A stretch of 64,000 nucleotides of DNA from CAZWBR01 sp964632305 (GCA_964632305.1 CAZWBR010000001.1:62001-126000); one strand, 5' to 3'. Counted from the first letter of the stretch, positions 35,623 to 44,256 are shown. The notes: a model not told the origin generated them from the letters alone. Translations and numbers: made by a program.

Positions 35623-36906
35623 CCCTTTCTTTCGCCGTCGTTCGCCATCACGACCCTTGGCATCCACCACATAGTAATAAACGCCGGCAGGAACCAGTTT
35701 GCCGCTGACGCGACCATCCCAGGCGGCCAATTCAGAGTCTTCAGGGAGATAACCACTCTTGCGGAATTGATGAACCATCTTACCCCAACGGTTAAAAACC
35801 TGGAAATCGAGCGATTCCAGCGAACGGGTCTTAATGATCATCTCGTCGTTAATCCCATCGCCGTTAGGGGTAAATACCGGAACCACCTTGACCAGGGAAG
35901 TATCGACAACCAGGTAATTCTCCAGATAAAACGTATCGCGACAGGTCAATTCTGGATTTTCCCTGGCAACAACCAGCTTTACCTTGTATTTACCCGAATT
36001 TTCGTAGGTATAAATCGGATTAACATCATACAAAACATCCATGATCGAATCGACGGTGGCCCCGTTCTTCGTTTCAGCCTCTATCACAGCCTTATCCTTG
36101 AATAAGTACCATTCATATTTGTCCCGGTCGGTATTAACCGATTCATCTTTAAAATGGATCTCGGCAGGCGCTTCAGGATAACCATACTGCGAATCGATAT
36201 TTTGCGGAGTAGTCCACGAAAATTGGGCCGTCGGGACTATCGATTGATAAGTCACCTCCGTGCTTTTCATAGTTCCGGTCCGATCGGTGATCTCCACTTT
36301 ATACCTGGTATCCACCGACGGGGGTTCATTGATCACAGGGGTTTGAATGGAGGCAAACGGGTCAGACCCTTTATACCAAATAAACCGGTAGGATGGATCC
36401 AACGAAACTGCCTGTCCGGATGAAAGGTCATAATAGGTATAAAGGGCCCCCTCAGCAGAAGCATTCAATTTAAAATAATCACAGGTCGATTCATTGATCC
36501 GGGCGATAGGATTAAACCAACTGTTAATAACCCAGGATCTAAGCCGGATAAGATTCCCGTTCTCGTTAAAACTCACCCTGTAGCAGCCATCTGAAAGGCC
36601 CGATTGGGTAGATTGTTTTGCGGTCTCCGATAATATAAAATCGAAATCATTGGTTGCCGGGTTATATTTCTCCCAGGTAAACGTCACCTCCTCTCCTGAC
36701 GAAGAGGCTGTAAGCGAACCGCTCTGGTGCCCCTCCCCTCCGCTAAAATAATAGATGGGATCGTTAGGCGTAAAAACCGGATAGCTGGTTCGCTCGGTAA
36801 AATGAGCCGATCCCGAGGATAAAGATTGCGAATAAGCGCTAACCCAACCAAACAGAATCCAAAAAAGAGACAACAGTACTATTTTCACAGATCGGTTAAT
36901 TTCCAT
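35602..36906 (-). CDS. Secreted protein with PKD-like domains and type B (gliding-motility) C-terminal sorting domain
   Basis: 434 residues: a signal peptide (IVLLSLFWILFGWVSAYSQ), a beta-rich middle with PKD-like stretches (VTFTWEKYNPATNDF, YTYENSGKYKVKLVVA), and a C-terminal domain with VFTPNGDGINDEMIIK, FQVFNRWGKMVHQF and WDGRVSGKLVPAGVYYYVV. That C-terminus is the CHU_C/type B signal that sends proteins through the type IX secretion system, often onto the outer surface via an anchoring partner. This is evidence that the host uses type IX secretion. No enzyme domain is seen; an adhesin or surface structural role is possible. Confidence 0.9.
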   Translation of the reverse strand: MEINRSVKIVLLSLFWILFGWVSAYSQSLSSGSAHFTERTSYPVFTPNDPIYYFSGGEGHQSGSLTASSSGEEVTFTWEKYNPATNDFDFILSETAKQSTQSGLSDGCYRVSFNENGNLIRLRSWVINSWFNPIARINESTCDYFKLNASAEGALYTYYDLSSGQAVSLDPSYRFIWYKGSDPFASIQTPVINEPPSVDTRYKVEITDRTGTMKSTEVTYQSIVPTAQFSWTTPQNIDSQYGYPEAPAEIHFKDESVNTDRDKYEWYLFKDKAVIEAETKNGATVDSIMDVLYDVNPIYTYENSGKYKVKLVVARENPELTCRDTFYLENYLVVDTSLVKVVPVFTPNGDGINDEMIIKTRSLESLDFQVFNRWGKMVHQFRKSGYLPEDSELAAWDGRVSGKLVPAGVYYYVVDAKGRDGERRRKKGFVQVIW

Positions 36907-36939
36907 TCCCGGTTTTTTTCAGGTTTATATACAATAATA

Positions 36940-36969
36940 CAAAATTAATCAACAATAAGTCCTATCAAA
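36940..36969 (-). promoter_or_regulatory. Predicted promoter of the type B cargo gene
   Basis: On the minus strand TTTG (36969-36966), 18 bases, TAATTTTG (36947-36940), 33 bases before the start codon. Confidence 0.65.
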
Positions 36970-37072
36970 GAAATTCTAAAAATGATGTTTAAAGAACTTT
37001 GATCCTTGAAGAATTATTCAGAAAACTTCCTTTGCCGGACCCGATATTTCTTTCCTGGTACGTATCTTTGCA

Positions 37073-37080
37073 TACTGAGT
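37073..37080 (+). promoter_or_regulatory. Predicted -7 element of the UvrD/PcrA gene
   Basis: TATCTTTG fits TANNTTTG, 34 bases before the TTG start. No good -33 TTTG is seen. Confidence 0.45.
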
Positions 37081-37114
37081 AGGTATAATCCGAAATTAAA
37101 CGGTTAAATTAAAA

Positions 37115-39433
37115 TTGAACATCTTGTCAAAACATCTTGAAAATCTGAATGATGCCCAATTGCAGGCAGTGATTAATACCGAAGGGCCCTCCCTGGTCAT
37201 TGCCGGTGCCGGATCGGGTAAGACACGTGTGTTAACCAACAGGATCGCTCATTTATTAAAAAATGGCGTCCCGGCCTCGGCAATCCTTGCTTTGACATTT
37301 ACCAACAAGGCGGCCCGTGAAATGAAAGAACGCATTTCAACAGTGGTGGGGAACAATGTGGCCCGTCATCTCTGGATGGGGACTTTCCACTCCATCTTTT
37401 CAAGAATACTTCGCGCCGAAGCTTCCGCAATTGGTTATCCGTCAACTTTTACCATATACGACACACAGGATGCCAAAAGCCTGTTGAAAACCATTCTCAA
37501 AGGCCTTAACCTGGATGACTCAACCTATAAACCGGGAGTTATCATGAACCGGATCTCCGCGGCAAAGAATAACCTGGTTACTCCAGGTGCTTATCTGCAG
37601 AATCCCCAGATTAAAGAGGCGGATGCCGCGGCCAGGATCCCCCGCACCGGTGAGATCTATGCTGAATATGCCCGCCGCTGCAAAAATGCCGGGGCCATGG
37701 ATTTTGACGATTTGCTTTTAATCACCAATATCCTATTCAAAAACCACCCCGATATACTTAGCAAATACCAACATATCTTCAGCTATATCCTGGTCGATGA
37801 GTATCAAGACACCAACTACTCACAGTACCTGATCGTAAAACGGCTGGCCGAACACCACAAGAATATCTGTGTTGTAGGTGACGATGCCCAAAGTATCTAT
37901 TCTTTCCGTGGTGCGAGGATCGAAAATATCCTCAACTTTAAGAACGACTACCCCGATTTTAAAACATACAAGCTGGAACAGAACTACCGTTCGACCCAGA
38001 CTATCGTGAACGCCGCCAATAGTTTGATTGCCAAAAATAAGAACCAGCTTCACAAGACCGTTTTCAGCGAGAATGATCCGGGACACAGAATCAAGGTAAT
38101 CAGTGCGCTTAATGATTCGGAAGAGGGTTACCTGGTGGCCGGCGAGATTTATGAACACCGAATGCGGGAACACGACAACTGGTCCGACTTCGCCATCCTC
38201 TACCGAACCAACGCCCAATCGCGTGTTTTCGAGGAGGTACTTCGGAAAAGAAACATCCCTTATAAGATTTACGGCGGTCTATCCTTTTACCAACGTAAAG
38301 AGATAAAAGATATACTGGCCTATTTTCGCCTCACCATCAATTCCCGGGATGATGAATCATTCAAGAGGATCATCAATTACCCAGCAAGAGGAATAGGCGC
38401 CACTTCGCTTGGAAAGATGGAAGAAGAAGCGGCCCGAACAGGTTGCAGCATGTGGGAAATCGCCTGTGATAATCAGAAAATGTTAAATGCCGGCTTGAAC
38501 AGTAGTTCAGCCAAAAAAGTTCTCGAATTTGTGAACCTGATAAGTTGCTTCACTGAACGGGTCTACACCCTTGATGCCTTTGAGATGGCAACAAGGATTG
38601 CTTCCGAGTCTGCTATTCTGGCTGAATTATACAAAGATAAATCGCCAGAAAACCTGAGTCGTTACGAAAACACCCAGGAATTGCTCAATGCCATTCAGCT
38701 TTTTTCGATGAACGCCCTGGAGGAAGGCCGCCCCAACCTCCTGCCCAGCTTTATGGAAGAAGTATCGCTGCTCACCGATCAGGATCAGGAAACCGAAGAG
38801 GATCAGAATAAAGTAACGCTGATGACCGTCCATTCGTCAAAAGGGCTTGAGTTTAAAAATGTCTTCATTGTCGGGATGGAGGAAAACCTTTTCCCTTCCG
38901 GTTTTTCGGGAACCATGACCCTCTCTGAACTCGAAGAAGAACGCAGGCTCTTTTATGTCGCGCTCACCCGGGCCCAGAACCTGGCCTTTCTCTCTTTTGC
39001 CCAACAAAGGTTTAAGTGGGGGAAACTCGAGTTCTGTAATCCCAGCCGCTTCATCGGAGAGATCGACATGAAATATCTTGATATCCAAAACAGCCGGCTC
39101 TTCCCTCAATTCAGGAACAGCGAGATTGTAATGGAGGAGAGAAAAAATACCAAAACCCCCTTGCGCCAGGAACGCATTACCTCAAACCCTATCGTACCCG
39201 GTCAACGAATCCCAACCGGATCGCCGACAGGGGTTAATAGTGACGCCGCCTTTGAAGCCGACGACCCTAACTCTATTGAGGTTGGGATGTTAGTTGAACA
39301 TCAACGCTTTGGTCGTGGAAAAGTCATCGATATCGAAGGCGAAATGCCAGCTAAAAAGGCAAAAGTCTTTTTCCCTAATGCGGGGGAAAAACAACTCTTG
39401 CTAAAATTTGCAAAACTGAAAATTTCAAAGTGA
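37115..39433 (+). CDS. ATP-dependent DNA helicase UvrD/PcrA
   Basis: Superfamily 1A helicase for nucleotide excision and mismatch repair. The 772 residues begin LNDAQLQAV, then VIAGAGSGKTRVLT (Walker A), GTFHSIFSRILR, the box ILVDEYQDTNYSQ, GDDAQSIYSFRGA, KLEQNYRST, VTLMTVHSSKGLEFKNVFIV, and ALTRAQNLAFLSF. The C-terminal 60 residues form the Tudor-like RNA-polymerase-binding piece of PcrA (MLVEHQRFGRGKVIDIEG). There is no ATG near the N-terminus; TTG at 37115 (or 37124) must be the start. Followed after 107 bp by DUF4290. Confidence 0.93.
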   Translation: MNILSKHLENLNDAQLQAVINTEGPSLVIAGAGSGKTRVLTNRIAHLLKNGVPASAILALTFTNKAAREMKERISTVVGNNVARHLWMGTFHSIFSRILRAEASAIGYPSTFTIYDTQDAKSLLKTILKGLNLDDSTYKPGVIMNRISAAKNNLVTPGAYLQNPQIKEADAAARIPRTGEIYAEYARRCKNAGAMDFDDLLLITNILFKNHPDILSKYQHIFSYILVDEYQDTNYSQYLIVKRLAEHHKNICVVGDDAQSIYSFRGARIENILNFKNDYPDFKTYKLEQNYRSTQTIVNAANSLIAKNKNQLHKTVFSENDPGHRIKVISALNDSEEGYLVAGEIYEHRMREHDNWSDFAILYRTNAQSRVFEEVLRKRNIPYKIYGGLSFYQRKEIKDILAYFRLTINSRDDESFKRIINYPARGIGATSLGKMEEEAARTGCSMWEIACDNQKMLNAGLNSSSAKKVLEFVNLISCFTERVYTLDAFEMATRIASESAILAELYKDKSPENLSRYENTQELLNAIQLFSMNALEEGRPNLLPSFMEEVSLLTDQDQETEEDQNKVTLMTVHSSKGLEFKNVFIVGMEENLFPSGFSGTMTLSELEEERRLFYVALTRAQNLAFLSFAQQRFKWGKLEFCNPSRFIGEIDMKYLDIQNSRLFPQFRNSEIVMEERKNTKTPLRQERITSNPIVPGQRIPTGSPTGVNSDAAFEADDPNSIEVGMLVEHQRFGRGKVIDIEGEMPAKKAKVFFPNAGEKQLLLKFAKLKISK

Positions 39434-39451
39434 GTTATCAGACTATACTGT

Positions 39452-39482
39452 TTTGATTTAAAATTTAAAAAAAGTAGCTTTG
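39452..39482 (+). promoter_or_regulatory. Predicted promoter of the DUF4290-murA unit
   Basis: TTTG (39452-39455), 19 bases, TAGCTTTG (39475-39482): an exact match to the Bacteroidota consensus, 58 bases before the ATG. Confidence 0.78.
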
Positions 39483-39540
39483 TAAATTAAAACCTGCGAC
39501 ACACCAACAGGCTGACAATTAAAATATTACTATTTTGACA

Positions 39541-40167
39541 ATGATATCAAAAGATTATAATACACAACGAAAAAAGATGAAACTTCCGGAATATGGAAGG
39601 AGTCTTCAAAAAATGGTTGATTATGCGGTTCAGATCCAGGACAAGGATGAGCGTAACCTGGCCGTTAAAACGATCATCGATATCATGGGAATGATGTATC
39701 CTTACCTAAGGGACATCAACGATTTTAAGCATAAACTTTGGGACCATATCGCGATCATGTCCGATTTTCAACTTGACATCGACTATCCCTATGATCCGCC
39801 AAAACCTGAGACCTTTTCGGAAAAACCGCAACTTGTCCCTTATACCCAATCGAACATTAAGTTCCGCCATTATGGCAAGATTATGGAACAACTGATTGCC
39901 AACACCGTGAATATGGAAGATGAGAATCCTGCCAAGTCGCAACACACAGATCAGTTGGCCAATCAAATGAAAAAAGCCTATTTGCTTTGGAACAAAGATG
40001 CGGTGGAGGATGAAAAGATATTTGATGATCTTAACGCGTTATCGAATGGCAAGTTAAGCGTGAGTGAAAATTTCCGGTTACAGGATACGGCTGAAATCAT
40101 TAAACCACAACCAAAGAAGAAGGGTAAAAATATTAACCTTCCCAATCCAAACCGCAAACATAAATAA
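39541..40167 (+). CDS. DUF4290 family protein
   Basis: 208 residues (ATG at 39541; the frame also opens from a TTG two codons earlier). Markers are MKLPEYGRSLQKMVDYAVQI, DINDFKHKLWDHI and SNIKFRHYGKIMEQL, typical for DUF4290, a Bacteroidota-wide cytosolic family next to murA. The tail is rich in Lys, Pro and Asn, which suggests a nucleic-acid or ribosome contact, but this is a guess from composition. It lies 15 bp before murA, in the same transcript. Confidence 0.88.
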   Translation: MISKDYNTQRKKMKLPEYGRSLQKMVDYAVQIQDKDERNLAVKTIIDIMGMMYPYLRDINDFKHKLWDHIAIMSDFQLDIDYPYDPPKPETFSEKPQLVPYTQSNIKFRHYGKIMEQLIANTVNMEDENPAKSQHTDQLANQMKKAYLLWNKDAVEDEKIFDDLNALSNGKLSVSENFRLQDTAEIIKPQPKKKGKNINLPNPNRKHK

Positions 40168-40182
40168 CAGAAAAAGAACGAA

Positions 40183-41487
40183 ATGGCACGATTTATCATC
40201 GAAGGTGGCCATCGCCTTCAGGGAGAGCTAACCCCTCAAGGGGCCAAGAATGAGGCGTTACAGGTGATCTGTGCCACACTGTTAACCTCTGAAAAAATAA
40301 CCATCTCCAACATCCCGGAGATCCGCGATGTGATCAAACTAATTGAGATTCTGAAAGACATGGGATCCTCTATCGAAAGGATCAATCATGGTACCTACTC
40401 TTTTCAATCGGATCGCATCAACATTGATTATCTGAATACGCCCAGATTTTTCTCTCAGGCGACCAGTCTCCGAGGTTCAATCATGATCATCGGTCCCCTG
40501 TTGGCCCGTTTTGGCAAAGGGATTATTCCCCAACCAGGTGGCGATAAGATTGGACGCCGTCGCCTCGACACCCATTTCAAGGGATTTGAAGCTCTTGGTG
40601 CAACCTTTCATTTCGATGAAGAACAATCGTATTTCAATGTACAGGCTCCAACCCTGAAAGGTTGTTATATGCTACTCGACGAAGCTTCGGTAACCGGGAC
40701 TGCAAACCTGATTATGGCAGCCGTATTGGCTGATGGGACCACAACGATCTACAATGCCGCTTGCGAGCCTTACGTCCAGCAACTATGCAAAATGCTGAAC
40801 CACATGGGTGCAAAAATACAGGGTGTTGGCTCCAACCTCTTAACCATAGAGGGGGTTACTTCCCTGACCGGTTGTGACCATCGATTACTGCCTGACATGA
40901 TCGAAGTCGGCAGTTTTATCGGCCTTGCCGCCATGACCGCATCTGATATCCGGATCAAGGACGTGGGTTATGACCAACTGGGGATCATCCCTGAAGCGTT
41001 CCGCAGATTAGGCATATCTATGAACAGGATTGAAGATGATATCCATATCCCTGCTCAGGAACATTACGAGATTGAATCGTTCATCGACGGATCGATCATG
41101 ACCATCGCAGATGCCCCTTGGCCCGGGTTAACACCAGACCTGCTCAGTGTCTTTTTGGTCGTCGCTACCCAAGCTCGCGGCAGTGTACTGATCCATCAAA
41201 AAATGTTCGAAAGCCGTCTCTTCTTCGTCGATCGCTTAATCGATATGGGCGCTAAAATCATTCTTTGCGACCCCCACCGCGCCACGGTGATCGGATTGGA
41301 CAAATCGCAAATGCTCCGTGCAACAAAAATGTCCTCTCCGGATATCCGGGCAGGCGTTGCCTTACTTATTGCAGCCCTCTCTGCCAAGGGAAAATCAACG
41401 ATTGATTATATCGAACAAATAGACAGAGGTTACGAGAATATTGATCTGCGGCTGAATGAACTGGGAGCTAAAATCATAAGAGAATAA
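40183..41487 (+). CDS. murA: UDP-N-acetylglucosamine 1-carboxyvinyltransferase
   Basis: First committed step of peptidoglycan synthesis: adds enolpyruvyl from PEP to UDP-GlcNAc in the cytosol. The 434 residues cover both inverse alpha/beta domains (GAKNEALQV near the start; DEASVTGTANLIMAAVL; DRGYENIDLRL at the end). The active-site loop reads GGDKIGRRRLDTHFKGFEAL, so residue 121 (codon 40543-40545) is Asp where E. coli has Cys115. Asp keeps the enzyme active but removes the attack point of fosfomycin. In the same unit as DUF4290. Confidence 0.97.
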   Translation: MARFIIEGGHRLQGELTPQGAKNEALQVICATLLTSEKITISNIPEIRDVIKLIEILKDMGSSIERINHGTYSFQSDRINIDYLNTPRFFSQATSLRGSIMIIGPLLARFGKGIIPQPGGDKIGRRRLDTHFKGFEALGATFHFDEEQSYFNVQAPTLKGCYMLLDEASVTGTANLIMAAVLADGTTTIYNAACEPYVQQLCKMLNHMGAKIQGVGSNLLTIEGVTSLTGCDHRLLPDMIEVGSFIGLAAMTASDIRIKDVGYDQLGIIPEAFRRLGISMNRIEDDIHIPAQEHYEIESFIDGSIMTIADAPWPGLTPDLLSVFLVVATQARGSVLIHQKMFESRLFFVDRLIDMGAKIILCDPHRATVIGLDKSQMLRATKMSSPDIRAGVALLIAALSAKGKSTIDYIEQIDRGYENIDLRLNELGAKIIRE

Positions 41488-41510
41488 ACTATAAGATTAA
41501 TCCGTACCGC

Positions 41511-41559
41511 AGATTGGGATCCAATCTCCGAGAATTTCATAATACGGAATTCCATTCCG
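41511..41559. repeat. Two small hairpins after murA
   Basis: AGATTGG (41511-41517) pairs with CCAATCT (41521-41527), and CGGAAT (41545-41550) with ATTCCG (41554-41559), each with a 3-base loop. Neither has a T-run. They may slow exonucleases or stop transcription weakly between murA and grpE. Confidence 0.4.
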
Positions 41560-41661
41560 GCATCACATCTTATAGTGCAAGATTGACAAATAAAGCTGTT
41601 TTTTTATGCCATTTTGTCCTTCACTTAGCAATTGGCAGAAAATTTGAGATGGCATTGCAGA

Positions 41662-41669
41662 TAGCTTTG
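41662..41669 (+). promoter_or_regulatory. Predicted -7 element of grpE-dnaJ
   Basis: TAGCTTTG, 16 bases before the ATG. The -33 position has no TTTG at the right distance, so the heat-shock genes may need another factor or activator. Confidence 0.45.
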
Positions 41670-41685
41670 TAAATACAGAATTACT

Positions 41686-42315
41686 ATGATGAAAAAGAAA
41701 GAAGAGAAAGTAAAACATACCGAACAGGTCAGCCCGGAAAAAGAAGTAAAGACTGATATACATGGTGAAATGGATGCTGGTTCAGAAGCAGGAACTACCA
41801 CAAAGGAAGAAGAGGCAGCTTTGGAACAGGGTACAGAACCGAGTGTAATAGAAGCTGAACTGGAAGCACAAATTGCAGAATTAAAAGCCAATTTGGCCGG
41901 AATGAATGACAAATATCTTCGTCTTTCGGCAGAGTTTGACAACTTCAGAAAACGTACACTCAAAGAAAAGATGGAACTGACCAAATCTGCGTCAGAATCA
42001 GTTTTAATCAATATTTTATCTGTTGTTGATGACTTTGAACGGGCCATACAGGCCATTAGCCAAACATCGGACATTGATGCCACCAAAGAAGGAATTTCAT
42101 TGATATACAACAAATTCAAGGAATTCACTAAACAAAACGGGGTGAATGAAATTGAAGCCGTCGGAACAATTTTCGACACCGACCTTCATGAAGCAATTAC
42201 AAAAATCCCGGCACCCTCTGAAGAACTAAAGGGGAAAATCGTCGATGTTATTCAAAAGGGATATTATCTGAATGATAAAGTGATACGCTTTGCCAAGGTG
42301 GTTGTAGGTGAATAA
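41686..42315 (+). CDS. grpE: Nucleotide exchange factor GrpE
   Basis: Releases ADP from DnaK. The 209 residues begin with an acidic low-complexity region (1-60), then a long coiled coil (EAELEAQIAELKANLAGMND, YLRLSAEFDNFRKRT). The C-terminal beta-domain (GVNEIEAVGTIFDTDLHEAI) is the part that touches DnaK. Two ATGs in a row can start it. It precedes dnaJ by 34 bp; dnaK is not in the window. Confidence 0.95.
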   Translation: MMKKKEEKVKHTEQVSPEKEVKTDIHGEMDAGSEAGTTTKEEEAALEQGTEPSVIEAELEAQIAELKANLAGMNDKYLRLSAEFDNFRKRTLKEKMELTKSASESVLINILSVVDDFERAIQAISQTSDIDATKEGISLIYNKFKEFTKQNGVNEIEAVGTIFDTDLHEAITKIPAPSEELKGKIVDVIQKGYYLNDKVIRFAKVVVGE

Positions 42316-42349
42316 ATGAAGAAATTGAGAGTTCTCTAAAAAACAAAAA

Positions 42350-43495
42350 ATGTCCAAAAGAGATTATTATGAGGTGTTAGGGGTTTCCAAAGATGCGAGT
42401 GCTGAGGAAATCAAAAAAGCCTATCGTAAAAAAGCAATTCAATATCATCCGGATAAAAATCCGGGCAACAAAGAATCAGAGGAGAAATTCAAAGAAGCGG
42501 CCGAAGCTTACGAGGTATTGAGCAGTCCTGAAAAGAAACAGCGATACGACCAGTTTGGCCATGCCGGAATGGGTTCCCAGGGTGGATTCAGCGGCCACAA
42601 CATGTCAATGGACGATATCTTCTCCATGTTTGGCGATATCTTTGGAGGTGGTGGCTTCGGAGGATTTGGCGGTTTTGGTGGCGGTGCACGTAGCCAACGG
42701 GTTAACCGCGGATCCAATTTACGTATTAAGGTCACCCTCAACCTGAACGAAATTGCTGCCGGAACCGAGAAAAAATTAAAAGTCAAAAAATATGTGACCT
42801 GTGACCTTTGTCATGGCAGCGGGGCTAGAGGGAGTAGCGGACACACAACCTGTTCCACATGTAAAGGAACCGGTCAGGTTACCCGTATCAGTAATACTTT
42901 CCTGGGACAAATGCAAACCACCTCAACTTGCCCCACCTGTAATGGAGACGGGAAAATAATCTCCCAGAAATGTGATAAATGCCACGGCGAAGGAATTATC
43001 ACAGGTGAAGAGGTAATCTCGGTTAGGATCCCTGCAGGGGTTGGTGAAGGAATGCAACTTTCAGTAAGCGGCAAAGGTAACGCGGCAAGGCGTGGTGGTA
43101 TTCCCGGCGATCTGCTCGTTTTAATTGCTGAAGAGGAACATCCTGAATTAATAAGGGATGAAAACGATCTTATTTTTAACCTCTATCTCTCCTTCCCCGA
43201 TCTAACCTTGGGAACAACGGCTGAAATTCCAACGATTGAAGGTAAGGTTAAGGTAAAAGTTGAAGCCGGCACCCAACCGGAGAAGATTCTCCGCTTAAGG
43301 GGAAAAGGGCTTCCCGATGTAAACGGTTATGGCAAAGGCGACCTGCTGGTGAAAATACACGCTTGGATACCTCAAAAGCTGAACTCGGATGAGAAGAAAA
43401 TGCTTGAGAAACTACAGTCCTCTCCCGGATTTAAAGTCCCCGATGCCACTAAAGAACGTAATTTCTTCGACAAGGTTAAAGATATGTTCGATTGA
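42350..43495 (+). CDS. dnaJ: Chaperone protein DnaJ
   Basis: Hsp40 co-chaperone that feeds substrates to DnaK. The 381 residues show the J domain (KRDYYEVLGVSKDASAEEI, with HPDK), a Gly/Phe-rich region (GGGGFGGFGGFGGG, about 95-115), four CxxCxGxG zinc-finger repeats (CDLCHGSG, CSTCKGTG, CPTCNGDG, CDKCHGEG), and C-terminal substrate-binding beta-domains. Operon with grpE; closed by a terminator. Confidence 0.98.
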   Translation: MSKRDYYEVLGVSKDASAEEIKKAYRKKAIQYHPDKNPGNKESEEKFKEAAEAYEVLSSPEKKQRYDQFGHAGMGSQGGFSGHNMSMDDIFSMFGDIFGGGGFGGFGGFGGGARSQRVNRGSNLRIKVTLNLNEIAAGTEKKLKVKKYVTCDLCHGSGARGSSGHTTCSTCKGTGQVTRISNTFLGQMQTTSTCPTCNGDGKIISQKCDKCHGEGIITGEEVISVRIPAGVGEGMQLSVSGKGNAARRGGIPGDLLVLIAEEEHPELIRDENDLIFNLYLSFPDLTLGTTAEIPTIEGKVKVKVEAGTQPEKILRLRGKGLPDVNGYGKGDLLVKIHAWIPQKLNSDEKKMLEKLQSSPGFKVPDATKERNFFDKVKDMFD

Positions 43496-43541
43496 GCTTC
43501 ATCCAAAGAATATCTTTTCAATAGAATAATCACTTAATGAC

Positions 43542-43571
43542 AAGAGGCCGCCTGAAAAGGCAGCCTCTTTT
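43542..43571 (+). terminator. Intrinsic terminator after dnaJ
   Basis: AAGAGGC (43542-43548) pairs with GCCTCTT (43563-43569); after one mismatch GCCT pairs with AGGC around a GAAA loop. A short T-run follows at 43568-43571. Confidence 0.82.
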
Positions 43572-44063
43572 GTATTTCTCGTGTTGACAGCCAAGCTGAA
43601 TATAGAAACCGTAAAAATTCGGTTTAAAACACCGGATTGCTGATCTTGTTGTGAAAATAAAGCCCTGGCGACTTAAAATGGATCGATTTTGTCCGTTAAT
43701 CGGTTTTGTTGATCACCTAAATAATGAGGAGGCCCTTTGGAACTTCCCTCGGGCAGGGACTCACACCTGTTCCGGGTCGGGTCAACTCCAGGGTTCTTCC
43801 TAGGTTCCTCTTAGGTTCCTGTTAGGTTCCTGTTAGCTACCTAAGAGAAACCATACAGATACCTAAGAAAAAGCATGGTGTACCCCCGGCCTTGACCCCT
43901 GGAGGGTCAGAAGTTCAGTGGGCGGTTTCCGGAGATCAGGATAAAGTGACCTGATGACTTTTGTTTGCTTATATTTTGACCTGTAAAATCAGCTCTAAAA
44001 CTTAAATTCATCACTATTTGAAATTAAAAAATCATTAATTGTAAGTTATAATGCCATTAGCGA
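43572..44063. other. Long non-coding stretch before the his attenuator
   Basis: About 490 bp with no gene. It holds repeat array C (43791-43869), a TGACCC/GGGTCA hairpin (43893-43909), and a small AAACCG/CGGTTT inverted repeat near 43605-43624. A run of relatively GC-rich sequence (43740-43920) stands out against the AT-rich flanks. No promoter match is evident until 44064. Confidence 0.5.
43791..43869. repeat. 11-bp-period direct-plus-inverted repeat array C
   Basis: Direct units TAGGTTCCTCT (43801-43811) and TAGGTTCCTGT (43812-43822, 43823-43833), a diverged fourth TAGCTACCTAA (43834-43844), and a partial unit ahead (43791-43800). ACCTAAGAG at 43839-43847 is the exact complement of 43808-43816, and ACCTAAGAA follows at 43861-43869. 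The layout and 11-bp step equal array B although the unit sequence differs; both keep GTTC at the same phase. Confidence 0.8.
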
Positions 44064-44094
44064 TTGTAAGGGAATTTTTTTTTGATTAATATTG
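44064..44094 (+). promoter_or_regulatory. Predicted promoter of the his leader and operon
   Basis: TTG (44064-44066), 20 bases, TAATATTG (44087-44094; one mismatch to TANNTTTG). The leader ORF starts 18 bases after it, so transcription begins just ahead of the attenuator. Confidence 0.6.
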
Positions 44095-44111
44095 CACCAT
44101 TGATTAAGATC

Positions 44112-44168
44112 ATGAACAGAAGAAATCATCATAGCGGACATCATCATCATCTTCCTGCCCTAAGGTAG
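44112..44168 (+). CDS. His leader peptide (transcription attenuation)
   Basis: 18-codon ORF, ATG to TAG, reading MNRRNHHSGHHHHLPALR. Six of 18 codons are His (44127-44132 and 44139-44150). Its purpose is not the peptide but the time a ribosome needs to make it: low charged tRNA-His stalls the ribosome at the His codons. The end of the ORF (44161-44168, with the TAG stop) can pair with the 5' arm of the terminator downstream. It is far too short for ordinary gene finding. The rich His block placed between promoter, terminator and hisG makes the call strong. Confidence 0.85.
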   Translation: MNRRNHHSGHHHHLPALR

Positions 44169-44224
44169 ACCAGAGTTGGTACGTCCCCATAAAAATAATC
44201 TTACCAATAAGCAGGCTTACCTTA
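44161..44224 (+). promoter_or_regulatory. Predicted antiterminator pairing of the his attenuator
   Basis: TAAGGTAG (44161-44168, end of leader ORF) can pair with 44217-44224 (seven Watson-Crick pairs and one G-T pair). This takes up bases 44217-44223 of the terminator 5' arm, so both structures cannot exist at once. An additional TTGGTA (44176-44181) / TACCAA (44202-44207) stem fits between them. Inferred from sequence only. Confidence 0.6.
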
Positions 44225-44244
44225 AAGAAAGGTAAGCCTTTTTT
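44213..44244 (+). terminator. Attenuator terminator in front of hisG
   Basis: AGGCTTACCTT (44213-44223) pairs without mismatch with AAGGTAAGCCT (44229-44239), loop AAAGA, then T6 (44239-44244). It ends 12 bases before the hisG ATG and can only serve to stop leader transcripts before the structural genes. Confidence 0.9.
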
Positions 44245-44256
44245 AATTAAAACAAA

